Shown: positions 13,045 to 28,400 of the stretch, piece by piece
How the letters are laid out: every line of letters starts with the position of its first letter
How positions within the stretch are numbered: the stretch's first letter is position 1
Assembly (NCBI GenBank): GCA_023515745.1
Contig: JALECJ010000256.1
Location: forward strand, 62,001-126,000
From: Amoeboaphelidium protococcarum
Lineage: Eukaryota; Aphelidiomycota; Aphelidea
DNA: 64,000 nt
Direction: 5' to 3'
Program-made: the position numbers and the translations under genes
Notes under the pieces: model-generated
Told to the model about the DNA's origin: nothing
Databases searched by the model: none
Seen by the model: the letters and a program-made list of their open reading frames with translations, nothing else

Positions 13045-14256
13045 TCAGTCGGAGCTTTTACGATGAATCTTGGACTTGTGGAATAGAGGTAAATTAAACA
13101 CTAGTCCTGGGTATTTACTTCCATCAGAAGCATGAGGATGGGAATCTCCGACAGGTGATACAGAGGCAGAAGTCTAATTAGATGATACGGCCGACGCATT
13201 CCTGTGGAAGAATGGCACCACTGGGAATTTGCTAAAGTAATTAGTCATTGCAGCCTCCTATTCCAAAGCTGATGGTGAGACAGGTGACGTTGATGTACTA
13301 GTCTTGATAGAATTGAAGCCAGCAGACCCTGATGTTTATTAAGGATGAATAGGTTTGAAGCTTGCTGGATGACCGACTGGACTGTGCTTCAGACTTGATG
13401 GTACGGTATTGTATACATACTAAACGGCATCGATAGTTTCACATGTAACCACGTCAGGAATGCAAGGAGTAAAATCGTTAAGATCAACTTAACCATCATC
13501 ATTGCGGCTCAATTCTTCAACTTCAGGCTTTGGGATCAGCCAGCGCATCCAGAAGAATTTCTCCGAATTTCTCATTTCAAACCCAAGCACAATACCAATA
13601 TACTCTGGATGCTCAACACCTCTGACTGAAACTACATTGCCAACTTCATACCGTTCTCCCTTGTGCACGATAGCCGTAGGACCTCTGCTGACGATGCTCT
13701 GATTTGAACCAAAATTGTGAGCATAATCATTACCAAAATTGTGAAAGTTGCTGCCCGTTAACTGTGGAATCGGCAAAGGGGCGATCTTGATTTAACGAGG
13801 CTTTTTGCATTTAACAGACTTCTTCGCGTCGAAGGGAAGATCATTAGATGAACTATCATCGCCACTGTCTTTTCGCTTAGAATTATGAGGATTCATTTAT
13901 GATGCATTAGAACTCTTTCTCTGCGGAGGTTTAGTGTCCAGATCAATCGGCCGCATTTTACCTTGTTGTTTCAAGTAGAGTCCACACTACATGAAGCTAA
14001 ATCAATAGCGATCAGATCAGTGAAAGAATGATAACACACCTACCGCATTGCATAAAACTTGACCACACGGACTTTTTCTCCAAATTGGTGTCTGAGAGCG
14101 TCCACAATTCTTACAAGTCTTGACAGGAGGAGGAATCACAGTTCTGATGGGTTAAGTAGCCAGCGGAAGTTAATGATGATGATTAAGATGTTGATGATGA
14201 GACACAGCATGGAGCTAAGCAGGATTGTTGTCACAAGCACCAAAGTTAGATTACAT
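13045..14256 (-). CDS. GATA zinc finger plus BAH-like domain protein (GATAD1-like)
   Basis: This nuclear protein of 384 aa is encoded by exons 14256-14044 and 13986-13045. The 57-nt intron (13987-14043) splits the zinc finger. The finger reads CKNCGRSQTPIWRKSPCGQV, then LCNACGLYLK, a C-x2-C-x17-C-x2-C finger of fungal GATA type. A second conserved segment, IVHKGERYEVGNVVSVRG, leads to FFWMRWLIPKPEVEEL. It resembles the BAH-like region of animal GATAD1 (YQIGDVVSV...TWLIP), a reader of chromatin marks in repressive complexes. The remainder is His/Gln/Ser-rich. Upstream, a probable 5' UTR intron lies at 14293-14343 (GTAAGT...TATGTAG). The finger is certain; the GATAD1 parallel rests on domain order and short motifs. 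Confidence 0.85.
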
Positions 14257-15221
14257 AGTTGATCTCAAACAAGCAGAATCAAAATTGACAAACTACATAA
14301 ATTAACGTAGAAAATAAAGAACCAATAATACTGAAATACTTACATTAAAATAGAAATGCTGATTAAAGAGAGATAATACTCAAGGCAGACAGACAGGCAG
14401 AGAGGGAGAGAGAGAAACGGTCTACGCTGATGTTGATGATGAAGATTCGGAGGCTGTTTTGATCGAAGAGGCGCGCCAGTTTCAAAAGCGGAAAGATCAC
14501 GTACGTTTCTGTTTCAGAATCCGAATTTGATTTCAACTGTTGCACTCATTGAGTTAAAGCTAATGTCTATTTTGAAAATACTGCGGAGTTGTGATAACCA
14601 TTAAGATATTCGATCTATGCATCATGAAACGAGATATACAGAACTATCAAGAATTTTTTCTGCAACTTTATACAGCTTACATGAAGCAGGAATCTCACTA
14701 TATCATCTTGTGTCACAAATGCTCTCTAAATGGAGACGCCTTTTATGCTGTATTAGTAAGTGACTAGTAAGTAATAAAGTGATAACTTTTCCCCCGTAAT
14801 TAATGAAATGCTCACGATATTTGACGTCATCACTTTCCCTGTTACTCCGTATCGATGATTCAGCTTAAAAAGCTTAAGTGCATCAACTGAAATAATCAAT
14901 ATCATGATATTCGCCATCAATAAAAGCTTAAATCCGTATTAACCTTTACGTGTTAACCAAACACTTTGATTCCGACCTCTAAATGTAAACTAAATACTCA
15001 GATTCCTTAAAACATAGCGTCATCATAAGGTAAGCCAATATACCCCTGACAAAAGTTTTCAGATCTGAATTGACGTTTTTTGTTTCAGATCGATCGTGAA
15101 ACTTGAAAATTGCTTACGAAATCAGTGCCGATCGCTTGAAAATCCTTTGGACTGCATTTTCTTATTCATTCTTACGTAATAGTTAGCATAAAAATATTTA
15201 CAACATTGCAATTTACTCGAA
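14257..15221. other. Divergent intergenic region, with 5' leader and leader intron of the GATAD1-like gene
   Basis: Nearly 1 kb between the GATAD1-like gene (minus) and the ABC transporter (plus). The left part contains the probable leader intron 14293-14343 and a GA/CAGA-rich microsatellite-like stretch (about 14380-14420). The right part is AT-rich. No gene could be supported. Confidence 0.45.
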
Positions 15222-18200
15222 ATGATTGCTGGCAGACCTGCTGATGCTGAATATGCGATGGAGGAGTTTTAGCAGTAAGGTTAGTATGATCATTAAGCTG
15301 AGGCATCCGCAAAGATGGATACGATACGCTCTGTTTCTGGTAGAAGCCACAAACACCATACTGCTGATGCTTAAAAGACCTAGGAGCGATCTTTCACTAG
15401 CATGCTTCTTCACTTTGCTACTAGAAAGGACAAGATATTGATGGTTCTTGGCTTGATTGCTGCAATTGCTGCCGGTTCCGTGTTACCTCTGATGACTATC
15501 GTTTTTGGAGCTTTGAGTGACGACTTGGGAAAGTTTCAAGTCTAACTAATTTCTGCCGACCAACTTCAATCGTCTATCAACGGTACAATCTTGTACTTTG
15601 TCTATCTTGCAGCTGCTACTCTGGTTACGACTTATGTTTATATTGCTACTTTCACCTATATCTCTGAGCAAGTTTCAAGTCGCCTGCGAAAAGCCTATTT
15701 GGAAGGAGTGTTGAAGTAAGATATTGCGTACTTTGAGTCTGTTGGTGCGGGTCAAGTCTCAACTAGAATCATAACCGATACTTAGCTGTTTCAGGATGGT
15801 ATTGGTGAGAAGATTCCGCTGCTTGCCATGAACTTGAGCACCTTTGTGGCTGCATTCATTGTTGCCTTCACGTCCAATGCCAAATTGACTGGCGTTTTGT
15901 TCGTCATCATCCCTATTATGGCTGTTGTGATGGTCTTCTTTAGAAAGTATATTGTTTTGTACACCAAGAGATCGTTGGATAGCTATGCCAAGGCTGGCGA
16001 TGTGGCTGAGGAGGCCCTGTCTGCTATCAGAACCGTCGTTGCTTTCATGGCTCATAACAAAATGGTTTAGAGATATAACAAGCTATTGCTTGATGCTGAA
16101 GTGCAAGGTGTTAAGAAATAGTTAGCTATTGGCGGAGTATTCGCACTCTTTCAGTTTATCATTTATGGCGCCTACAGTCTCGCGTTCTATTATGGAGGAA
16201 CACTGTTGGCGAATGGAGAATTGACTCCAGGACAGATTTTGACTTGCTTCTTCTCTGTGGTTATTGGTGCTTTTGCTGTTGCAGGTTCAAGTGGTGAGCT
16301 GTAAGCCATTGGCTTTGCTGCTGGAGCTGGTATTACTCTTTTTGAACCGATCGACCGTAATCCAGTCATTTCCACCTCAAGCGATAGTGGCAAAGTCTTG
16401 GATAAGGTTGTGGGGCGAGTTGACGTTTAGAATGTATCATTTAAGTATCCAACGCGTCCTGACTCTTATGCCATTAAAAACATGAACTTGATTATTGAGC
16501 CTGGTACAACTGTTGCACTGGTAGGCCAGAGTGGTAGTGGCAAATCATCCTTGGTCGGTCTGATTGAGAGATTTTATGATCCTGTGGATGGCAAAATTTT
16601 TCTCGATGGTGTCGATATCAAAGAGATGAATGTATCTTTCTTGCGTAGAAATGTCGGCTATGTTACATAAGAGCCTGTGCTGTTTAAAGGGACAATAGTC
16701 TTTAATGTTGCGCATGGCCTTATTGGCTCAGAACATGAGAATGCCTCGGCTGAAAAGAAGCTCGAGTTGGTCATGGACGCTTGCAAGCAGGGAAATGCTC
16801 ATAACTTTATTATGAAGCTGCCAAATTAGTATAACACTGAAATTGGTGAGCGTGGTTTGCTGCTAAGTGGTGGTTAGAAACAAAGAATTGCTATCGCAAG
16901 AGCTATCATCAAGAAGCCTAAAATCTTGTTGTTGGATGAGGCCACCTCGGCGCTGGACACTGCTAGTGAGCGAATTGTTCAAGATGCTCTGGAACGTGTG
17001 TCTCAAGATTGTACCACCATCGTTATCGCTCATAGATTGTCAACTGTAAAGAATGCTGACATGATTGTGGTTATGAGTAAAGGTGACGTGATTGAGACGG
17101 GCACTCATAAATCATTGACTGAGATTCCAAATGGTTATTATCGGTAGCTGGTCCAGATGTAGCAAGTTACTGCGAATAAAGACTAGAAAGCTATCGAGAA
17201 TCAATAGAACCCCGATGAAGTGATTATCGCCTAGTAGTCGTAGTAGAAAGATGCATCTCTGGAAAAGCTCACTGTGGAGCAAGTCCAAGATAGCAAAGCA
17301 GCGGCTCATTACTCTTCTTACAGAGTATTTTATGAAATCTCAAAGCTTAACTTGCCCGAATGGAAATTCTCATTGCTTGGTCTAGTTGGTTCGACTTTAA
17401 GTGGAGCTACCTAGCCGCTATTTGCTTTAATTTTTGGTAATATTCTGCTAGTCTTTTACGAAAGAGGTGCGAAGTTGAGATAGGATGCGGACTTTTGGGC
17501 TTTGATGTTCTTCATTGTGGCAGTGGCTTCCATGATTGCTAATTTTCTAAAGTTCTATTACTTTGGTCTTGCTGGCGAGAAGCTGACCACTAGACTTCGT
17601 GATTTGTCTTTCAAAGCAATGCTGCAGTAAGAGATTGGGTGGTTTGATCAAGAGCAGAACTCTGTGGGAGCGTTAACTTCTAATCTATCATCTGGCGCAT
17701 AGCAAGTGCAGAACATGTCGGGTACTATCCTAGGTTCATTCGTTGAGTTGGGCGTCACTTTCTTGGGTACAGCTATTATTGCTTTGGTCACCTAATGGAA
17801 GTTGGGTCTGGTAACGTTTGCTTGTCTGCCTCTCCTGGTGCTGGCCAATAAAATGCGAGTGGATATGTTGAGAAAGGGTAATGAGGCTACTAAAGAGTAC
17901 TATGAAAAGAGTGCCCAAGTTGCTTGTGAAGCTGTCGCTGCCATGAAGACTATTGCTTCATTGACTCGTGAAAAGGACGTTATGAGAATGTATTCTAAGG
18001 AGCTGGAGACACCGCTTAGTATTGGAGTTCATCACGCTATATATGGATCCTTTTGGTATGCAGTGAGTTAGAGCTTAAATTTCTTGGTGAACGCTCTGGC
18101 TTTTTGGTATGGTACGCGGTTGTTCATATTTGAAGGATTAGACATTAAGCAGATGTTCATTGTGCTTATGAGTGTGATCTTTGCCGCCTAAGCCAGTGGT

Positions 18201-19076
18201 AGAGTGTTTTCAATGATGCCTAATCTGACAACTGCCCTTCTGTATGCAAAGGACATCTTGTCTCTTCTGGCGCGCAGAACTAAGATTGACTCGTTTGCTG
18301 CTGGTGAGAAACTGGACAGAGATCGAATTTAAGGCAATATCACATTTAAAGATGTCCAATTTGAGTATCCAACCAGACCCGGATTGCAAGTTCTTCGTGG
18401 CCTAAACTTCAGTGCTGCTACTGGTTTAACTGCTATCTGTGGTCCGTCTGGGAGTGGCAAGTCGACAGTGGTTGGTTTAATTGAACGATTCTACGACTAT
18501 CAGTAAGGCAGGGTCATGCTTGACGATCATGAGATTAAGAATGTTGATTTGAAGGATATGAGGCGTATTGTGTCTATAGTCTCTTAAGAGCCATCATTGT
18601 TCAATGTCACCATTCGGGACAATATATGTCTGGGAGTTGCAGAGGCGGAGATGGTGACTGATGAGTAGATTATGGAGGCTGCCAAGAAGTCCAACATTCA
18701 TGACTTTATCATGAGCATGCCAGACGGCTACTTAACCATGGTTGGTGGTAAGGGAGGTTCATTGAGTGGTGGTCAGAAGTAGAGAATAGCCATAGCTAGA
18801 AGTCTAGTGTTGAATCCTAAGGTTCTGTTACTTGATGAAGCAACAAGTGCCTTGGACAGTGAATCTGAGAAGATTGTGCAGGATGCGTTGGACAAGGCTT
18901 CAGAAGGCCGTACCACTATTGCAATAGCTCACCGCCTGTCCAGTATTAAACACGCCAATAGCATTATAGTCTTACAAGATGGTAAAGTAGTTGAGTCTGG
19001 CACTCACGAACAATTGATTAGCCAGAATGGGGTGTACAATGATCTAGTTGCTTAACAGGACTTGAATACTAATTGA
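15222..19076 (+). CDS. Full-length ABCB-type (P-glycoprotein-like) ABC transporter
   Basis: This 1284-aa full transporter has the order TMD-NBD-TMD-NBD. Membrane domain 1 starts around residue 75 ([20 protein letters not shown]). NBD1 has Walker [11 protein letters not shown]-loop YVTQEPVLF, signature [16 protein letters not shown] and Walker [16 protein letters not shown]2 has [32 protein letters not shown] and [12 protein letters not shown]. Both catalytic glutamates are present. The invariant Gln of both Q-loops is TAA (16668-16670 and 18585-18587), and the Gln of the first LSGGQ is TAG (16875-16877); this is the clearest proof in the window of the code change. By family it exports hydrophobic drugs, lipids or a peptide pheromone; the substrate cannot be told. 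No intron. Confidence 0.96.
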
Positions 19077-19236
19077 TTAATGAAGATTAACATTGGAATA
19101 ATGAAACTTTAAAATTTTCACTTGTAATAGCTTCTTTACTATTTTATATGTTCAAGTAGATCTCTGACCGCTTTTATCTCTTTTACATTTAAGCGAGTAG
19201 AATACTCTTTGAGTGCTTGTACACTTAGTAGAAATA

Positions 19237-20111
19237 ATGAAATTTAAAATAGTGCCATGGAGAGATTCAGCGGAATTTATATCAGTCTATTAGCAGCTAT
19301 TTCCCCAGGGAGATGATGGTAAAGTGATTACGCGTAAACGATTATCACATCATAGCAAAGATATCAGAAATGGTCTACGAAGAGTAAGTCGCTACCTATT
19401 GCATATGATATATGATTTTGATTTTGAAATTTCGCTGCATATTAGTGTGTGTAGTTACATATCTGGCAATTACGAGGTAGAATTCCTCTAGCAGTACAAT
19501 CTACTCACGATTTTCTATCTGCTCTGCTAGACGCGATTAGCTGCGAAAGATGCGGTAAATCTACCACACGGGATGGTAGTGATAACAATGACTACGCGCG
19601 GAGAATGCTTTACTCTATGACTATAATCCGCTTTCTGAATGGACTTTCTGATTAGAATTAAAATCAAAAGTACGTGACATCAATTTACACTCTAGCATCT
19701 GGTGTCCTACAACTCCCCAAGTACATTGTTGATCTTCGACACTCTGCCACACATGCCGATCTACCGCCACTGGTCACGCTAGAACGCGCAATGTACGAGT
19801 GTCTCTAATGGTTGAAGGATAAGTACTGGGACATTAAAGTTTAGAGTTGCAGAAATACCTGCGATGATGTGACTAGTTGTTTAGGGGAGGTATCGCGTGA
19901 AGTGCAGTCTACCGATGCGTAAAGTGCCGATTATTAGCGTGATGTTATAAGCTTAGAGTATCCTCAATAAAAGAGGTAACGATTGTCAATTGATGTTGAA
20001 GTTAGCTCAGATGTATTGCAAGTGAAGGGAAAGTTTAGAAAAGTTACGCTCCCTCTGTCTAGTCAAGTTCCTTTAGGCGCTTCATTTCTTGATTAAAAGA
20101 GTTTAGAATGA
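19237..20111 (+). CDS. LAS1: LAS1-like pre-rRNA endonuclease (one intron)
   Basis: Las1 cleaves ITS2 of pre-rRNA and works with the kinase Grc3. The 267-aa protein is joined from 19237-19383 and 19455-20111. The 71-nt intron is GTAAGTCG...GTGTGTAG, phase 0. The N-terminus MKFKIVPWRDSAEFISVYQQ and the block IWQLRGRIPLAVQSTHDFLS are typical. RRMLYSMTIIRFLNGLSDQ follows, and the HEPN nuclease motif R-H-x3-H is intact in VDLRHSATHADLPPL. The protein is short: the long C-terminal part of yeast Las1 (502 aa) is missing, as in other compact homologues where little beyond the HEPN domain is kept. Without splicing, the reading frames on the two sides do not join into the conserved order. Confidence 0.93.
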
Positions 20112-20427
20112 AAATATATATATGATGAATGGTTATATCTTTGTTTATCACTTAGAATTTAGTTATGTCGATTCATTCTTTAATCATCCCCTGTTAGGAG
20201 TCTTACGCGTCGAGATCGCATTTGCCTCAACTTGACTCTCAGCGAGATCGTTTCGTTTTATCGCTCGCCTTTACTTCACGCAGGTGGTCTGTCTTTATCC
20301 TATCTATACGTACGTACGTCTTATTTACTGGTTATTTAGCAGCGGATAATAATTATTGCTTCTTATCTTGAAGCTTTATCATATTTTAATTCGCTCGAAA
20401 CTTCTCTAGTATTATTATTAAGAATAT
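20112..20427. other. Intergenic region upstream of PCYT2
   Basis: A spacer of 316 bp with no gene. It contains an ACGCGT element (20205-20210) about 220 bp before the next start codon and a CGTACGTACGT stretch near 20310. No other signal is recognised. Confidence 0.4.
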
Positions 20428-21918
<1,491 letters not shown>

Positions 21919-21999
21919 TTATATAGTTCAAGTCTATGATTATTTTATTTTAAAGTGATTTCATCATGATTTATGTCTATTATGGCTAGCATATCTTTT

Positions 22000-23598
22000 T
22001 CAATCATCAACGGAGTAAATGTTGAGGTGAAATGACTGACTTAATCTTCTTGAACTACCTCTTACTGATTCAATCAATATCTGAATATCATCCAGTGAGA
22101 GGTGTGTCTGTTATGAACACACTCCCTCCGATTTTAATTTAAATCTTCCAGTCTACCCATTCTGCATGCTCTTCTCAAGATGATAGAATGACGGAGCAAT
22201 CAATTTACATTAACGATGCTATTCATCATTGAGATATTCCATGACTTGCTCCCAGCTATAACCAGATAAATGATGAATCTGAGTAGTGTCACGATTTTCC
22301 GGTGCTTGCTAACTATCATTAAATGATGCATAATAAACAGAGTGAAGAGGAGGGTAAGTTTTGTAGAATGCAAAGCAACTACCAGGTGATGTTGATACAG
22401 AAGAACTTTATGAAAGATGGTGCATACATGATATAATGCCGGCCTAGTGAAAATGCGCCATGACAATAGATCCAAGTATAGACACTATAACAAGTGCATT
22501 TTTTAAATATCTTGACACTTTTATGAGGCTGCTTCGACCACCAGAAAACGCAAATAAACCATACTAGGCACAGAATACCACAATCGGAGTAGATAATGGC
22601 TGAAGAAATCGCATCTCCTAATGAGGTATTTGAGATAGTACTAGGAGAGGTAATACACAACAAGCCAATGAGAGATAGAGCTGCCAAGTCCTTTAATGTC
22701 CATAGCGAAAAGCACCAATTAGACATTCAATAAAAGTCACAGCAAGAGGACCGAATAACATAATCAAATTCAGCAAGTGAAGATATCGCGGATGAATGCC
22801 ATGTAGGGAGAGATTATCATGACTAGAATTGTAAAGGATATTGTTCAGTGGAGTAAAGACAACGTGACTTGAAGCAGAATAATACGCCGAATCAAAGCCA
22901 ACACATACCGTTAGACCAAGCAATGTACCACTAATCATTGCCAATAGTTTCATCACAATGGTCAAGGGACTCAATTTGGATGACAACAGAGGGATGATAA
23001 CGTATTACAAAATTGGCACGGCTGCAAATATAGGAAATGATATTCTAATGAAAGTACCAAATACAGCTAGAAACGCAATAGTGAACAATCTGATATTCTT
23101 CAGACCTTATTTATTCTATTACCCACCAGAAGCTATCTGTAAGAGCGCAATAAGCAAAGTGAGAAGAAGCTATTCTAGTGTATTAGAAAACGTCTTTGTT
23201 GAGAGCAAGAGACTCGACAGAGAGAATACATACCACACATACAAACGGCGACGCACTTAAATCTGTATAGATCCAAGAATATAGACAAATAGTAGATAGT
23301 CATTAAAGAGCGATAGAACAAACATCACCATACGCATTGTCGTGATAGGGTTCCATTAGCAGAAGATACTTCTCACCGGATAGAATAGTGCCCACCATCC
23401 AATTAACGATCGCGCAGGATTACTTGAACTGTATTCCCAAGCCAGTTCGTAGTTAATCTAAGGAGAGGAACACAGCTACTTATACAGTGGCTCCAGGGAC
23501 TACACATACTCATCAGGATGCACAATGCCACTTCCCATCATATTATAAAAGCGCAACATAATCCCAGTCGCAATATAGATATTCGCTCGATTTATCAT
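22000..23598 (-). CDS. PIGZ: GPI mannosyltransferase 4 (PIG-Z/Smp3-like, GT22 family)
   Basis: This ER membrane enzyme adds the fourth, side-branch mannose to the GPI anchor precursor. The 532-aa polytopic protein has the lumenal motif GIVHPDEYVQSLEPL near the N-terminus (HPDE) and then WEYSSSNPARSLIGWW. It has KTFSNTLEQLLL, GFDSAYYS, the PIG-Z hallmark HDNLSLHGIHPRYLHLLNLI followed by FGPL, and HQEMRFLQPL. The pattern N-L-x2-HG-x-HPRY-x-H separates PIG-Z/Smp3 from PIG-B and ALG9/12. Several long hydrophobic helices are visible (for example SGTLLGLTVCVGF). A hydrophilic C-terminal tail of about 100 aa extends past the last helix. No intron. It ends almost against the PCYT2 stop: the two genes converge with an 81-bp gap. 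Confidence 0.93.
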
Positions 23599-23890
23599 GA
23601 TCGTTTATAGTGCAAGTCTTTAGTATACGAAATCCAGGCACTCAAATCAATTAATTGAGATAAACTGCAATATATAATCCAAGTTAAGTAATTATAAAAA
23701 TCTATAACAGTGCAGTATACAAAGGGGTTAAAGCCATAGAAGACTGAGTGAAAAGAAACCACAACGATAAATCGGACGAAAGTGAAACAAAATTTTATTT
23801 CGTTTCCGCTTTGGGAAGAATCTAAGATCTCTCGGAGATACAGAAGATCTATCCGTACTGTAAAGTTTGCCAATCTGGTTCTATCGTATT

Positions 23891-25396
23891 ATGACCGTAA
23901 TGATATCTCGCAGTTATTTGTAGTATTATCTCAATCGCTCTTTCATTAGAGTCAGTAGATTTAAAAGTTATGCCAAAGAGACCGGGCCTCTTCTGAAGTA
24001 TAAAGAACTGGTGGCTGGTGGTGTTCTCAGACGAGATGATAATCAATTGCAATGTGTAGAGTAACTACAGAATGCCTTTCTCAAGTATTAGCGCTATATT
24101 CACTCGCCATAGACTCAGCGTTAAAATTCCAAATCCTCCTCATGGTTCTCTAGAGTGCTCGGTGGGTTATAGTCGTCGTCCACCTCCAGTGGATAAGATG
24201 TTGATACTGTCCCTCAAGGTTTATACATTTACGGTAGTGTTGGTTCCGGAAAGACTATGCTGATGGATATGTTACATCAGTCACTAATTGAGTCAGAAGG
24301 TGGACATGATCGCGCTGGTGTGCAATCGTAACACTAGCAAGTAGTTAAACGAGTGCATTATCACGCCTTCATGCAGTCTGTGCATCAAGATCGACATCAC
24401 AGAAGGAGGAAATTTCACAACAATAAAAATGATGTTTTGATTAGTAGATTGCACGATTAGCGACTAAAATTGCTGTTTTTGGATGAGTTCCAAGTGACTG
24501 ACATTGCTGATGCCATGATTTTGCATGATCTATTGAAGACTTATCGTCGACATGGTACAGTCATTGTATACACGTCAAATAGACACCCGGATGATTTATA
24601 TAAGAATGGTATCTAGCGATAAAGTTTCCTCCCATGTATTGAGATGATTAAGAATGTTAATCAGGTCATTAATCTGGATGGAGATTTAGATTATCGATCT
24701 ATACAAGATTATAACATTGACTCTGCTGATAATAATGGAAATACTCGAGCATCTGCCGAGTAACAAGGCAATAGTAGCGATGGAGCTGCAATAAGTACAT
24801 GGAATGGATCTGTATGGTTCAAAAAGCGATAAGATTTTGTAAATTTGCTCCAGTTGGTCATTTAGAAGAATGGAGATGCTCAGCTTACACCATCTGAACT
24901 TTCTGTATGGAGTCGACCTGTATCAGTTCCTGCTTAGAGTCAATAGTTAAGACTAGCTCATTTTTCATTCAATGAACTCTGTCTCTCAAATTGGTCCTCA
25001 TCAGAGTATATAGAAATCACATCAAAGTACAAGATTATCTTTGTGCGCGATATTCCGTACCTCGACCTGTCGTATTTGATGAATCCTCATGGCACGCGTC
25101 AAAATTCAGGTGGCAATAGTTCTGCCATAGATGATGTTGTTAGTAGAGATCAGATTCGACGATTTATCACATTTGTGGATTGTGCATACGAGGCATAATG
25201 TGTTCTAGTCGGTCACTCGGATAGAGTTGAAGATGTTAAAGCTTTGTTTAACACGTAGATGTTCGGAGACGATTTTAAAGACTCCACGGCGTAAGAAGAG
25301 ATTTTTGCATTCAGACGAGCCATGTCCAGATTGGTGTAAATGCAAAGTTACTCTTGGACACGTCCTCTGCAAACTTTAATTAAGTCTAAGTAGTGA
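23891..25396 (+). CDS. AFG1: AFG1-like mitochondrial AAA-type ATPase
   Basis: AFG1/LACE1 ATPases help degrade or handle unassembled inner-membrane proteins such as cytochrome oxidase subunits. The 501-aa protein starts [20 protein letters not shown], a likely mitochondrial targeting sequence. [20 protein letters not shown] matches the conserved N-terminal 'PL..Y..LV..G.L..D' block. Walker A is [18 protein letters not shown] and Walker B is [39 protein letters not shown] is the sensor-like 'TSNR.P..LY.+G.QR' block diagnostic of AFG1. The C-terminus with [10 protein letters not shown] and a late Asp/Tyr-rich region fits the family ('..+ RF+...D..YE'). There is an Asn/Ser-rich insertion around residue 280-310. 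One exon; TGA at 25394-25396. Confidence 0.95.
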
Positions 25397-25478
25397 GAAA
25401 TCATAATTAAAGCATTTTCTTTATACAAGTACGTTGTAATCACTAATCACTTAATAATCTGAATATACCAATTTTAAG

Positions 25479-28400
25479 TCATTGTAAGACAGTTTATGAT
25501 AATGCTTGTAAAAGAGACTCGTATCTACCGGGCGAATGATCCAGCATCATGCTGTCTGTAAACTTTACCTATGAGAACATACTTTCAATATCATTGATCT
25601 TGACCAGGTTAACTTTCATTCTATCACCACTAGATGCTGAAGACGTATTGAAAGTGGAACTAGGCACAAATTTAGTGGAAGTGTCTATTAAGGGATCAGC
25701 ATCAGGCTTGGTATTAACAGAAGCTTATTCAATCTTTTCAGACCAAAGCTTGTACACATCACCAGCAGGATAGAGCTTAAGATAATGGAGGCGCGAACTT
25801 ATCATTTCAAATATATCACTCGATCTTTGGTCAACCTAATTATCGTTAGATTACGTGTCATTCACACCAGACGAAGATTCTTATGTAGAAGCAAATGGAA
25901 GCTACGAACGCAACTTAATGTAAGCATTCTGTAGAAATGATACAGTCAATGGAGATTCAGACGGATGCTCATTATCATTATGAGCCACTGAAGAGGAGAA
26001 AGGCCTAGATTACGTCGGAGTCGCAGCTTCATCATATACCAGAGTTGAATCTTGAGACTATTAATCTTCCTGATACGATTCATGGGGTGTAGGAGTAAAT
26101 GACGCATCTTCTTCCAGCACCGAATGTGATACAACAAGATCCCGAATGTCCAATATGCTACCTAGACAAAGACTGCTAGTGAAATCATCACCGTGAATTA
26201 CACTAGTCACCAATCCCTTAACGACTTGACTCAACTCCAGTGACATTGTACACGGAGGACCATACGCGTACACATGCAATCTTCTACCAGGCGGAAGTCC
26301 AGAATCAATTGAAGTTTCAAAGTGAGATTAGCCACTACTCTGGTTGAAGCCTCCGTCATTACCACCGCTGAGATTAGACCATATCAAGCCGACCATACAC
26401 GCTACACCAGCACCAAGACTATGTCCGACCAGAATAACTCCATACTCTGGATGCTGCTCCAGTGCCCTCTTGACAACTTTATGCATCTTACCACTCTGAT
26501 CAGCGAGCGATTTCGTCCGCCTCCACATTCCACCGTGCACGAATCCCTCAGTATCTTATCCCACTCTGACTCTTTAATACTCACAGCCCAGGTTGGTAAG
26601 CAGATCATTCAACGTCAATGTACCGCGGATAGTGACAACAATAGCCATTGCCCCGTGATTGTACGATATGAAATATTCCGGAAGATTCTTCATTACGGGC
26701 TGAGTAAACTAACTCTCAGCTTGTGCAGAAAAATCTACATTCTCATCTTTGACACCGCCAGGAATTTCACTCTGCAAAAGATCATCATAAAACTCAAACT
26801 TCTTGCCCATTGTGGACGAATTCAGGTAGAAAGACGAAGACACAATCTCCTCCAGTTCCAATCCACAATGCCAGGCAAATATCACATCCTTCGAATGGTG
26901 TGTACGTCCATCAGAATCAACAATCGGATTGCCAACCAGGGCAGCAGTGGCCGTTGAAGAGAGAGAGGACGCAATCATTGACTCAGTGTCAGAGTTGGAA
27001 TATGTGGATGCACTAGGATAATCAGCAATTCCCATCAACTTCATAAACCGCCTACCGTATGCTGCTGTTGCATACTTAGAAAAGTGGGTAAGATTCTCCA
27101 AGAGTTCCTCGGCACTCTCATGGTACGGTTCAAATCTCGATTATCTGCCGTCATCATTAGCTAATACGCTTTCTTCATCATCCTCATCCGCAACAAAGAA
27201 GCCCTTCTCATTCAGACCTCCATCTAATATTTAAGGACTTAATAGATCAGATTCACTTTCACTGATGCCAAAATCTACATTAGTCACTGGCATGGAATAT
27301 CGCTCAACAGGAGAACGTCTACTACCATGTTACGATATGATTTTGGACGGCAGCGTGGCATACGATGAAGCCATCGAATGCGCGCTTCTCTGATCCCAAT
27401 GTATTTCGTACGTGTTCTTATCATCAGAGTTGCCATTAAGAATCTCTAAAGCACTCAATCTATTGCGTGCCGGCAAAGTCTAATACTTTCTGGCTGACAG
27501 AAACTCATCATTGACACCACCACTGTTGAAATTATGATGTTTTTGGTTCTTTTGCGCAATGCCAGGCTGCTCAACATCATCATCTTCATATACCTAAGTA
27601 GACTCTTTATCGCCAGCAGTATTACCTTCATCTGTATCTTGATCATCATCATCATCATCATCACCACCACTAGATTTCAGATAATCTTGTACTCCATGCA
27701 GTAAAATATCAATCTACTCACCGTCAGTTGCTTTAGACGTGTAAGCCTTACTTGAAGCTTCATCATTCAACACGACACTGAATACAACTTCAGGATCGGA
27801 TCCCAGATACAGCTGCCGGGACCTCTACTTTTACCATTGACAATATTTCAGAAAAGATCGCAAAGACTTAACGATACCAACACTCAACATTGTATATCCC
27901 TCAGCCTTAAACTGACTGGGATTGTGTATTCTGTTGCGCAACGTATTCAATGTAAGAGCAGACGACATGAGAGCATTCGAATCAGCTGAAGATTGATCCA
28001 CCAACTGCTTGACATTAGTGGGAAACCTGAGCTCATGATCAACCAGAGCAAGAAATGAACTAAGCGCTCTGCTCGTGTCTGTATGACCAAACACGCTGTT
28101 GAGTAGGAGCAGAATATCATCAGCAGCCCGTATCGAGTTAAATGTGAAATAATACCACCACTAGATACAGGAAAGTACCATAAGTTTAGTCCACTAAGAG
28201 GCACCACTAAGCATTTACATCAAGGATTGTTGTGCCTCGCTACCACTACCACCACCATATGAGAATGGATTAAATGTGCCGAGAGTGTTATTAGATATTC
28301 TGTCCAATACGTAGAGAAGAAAGATGAGCGTATCAAATGCCAGACTTGTGCCACCAACCACAGACTTGAACCATACCCAGCAAAACTTGTCCACCAGAGA

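Noticed and set aside
26322-26957. 211-codon plus-strand frame
   Set aside because: It is antisense to the catalytic core of the DAGL-type lipase, whose motifs are clear on the minus strand.
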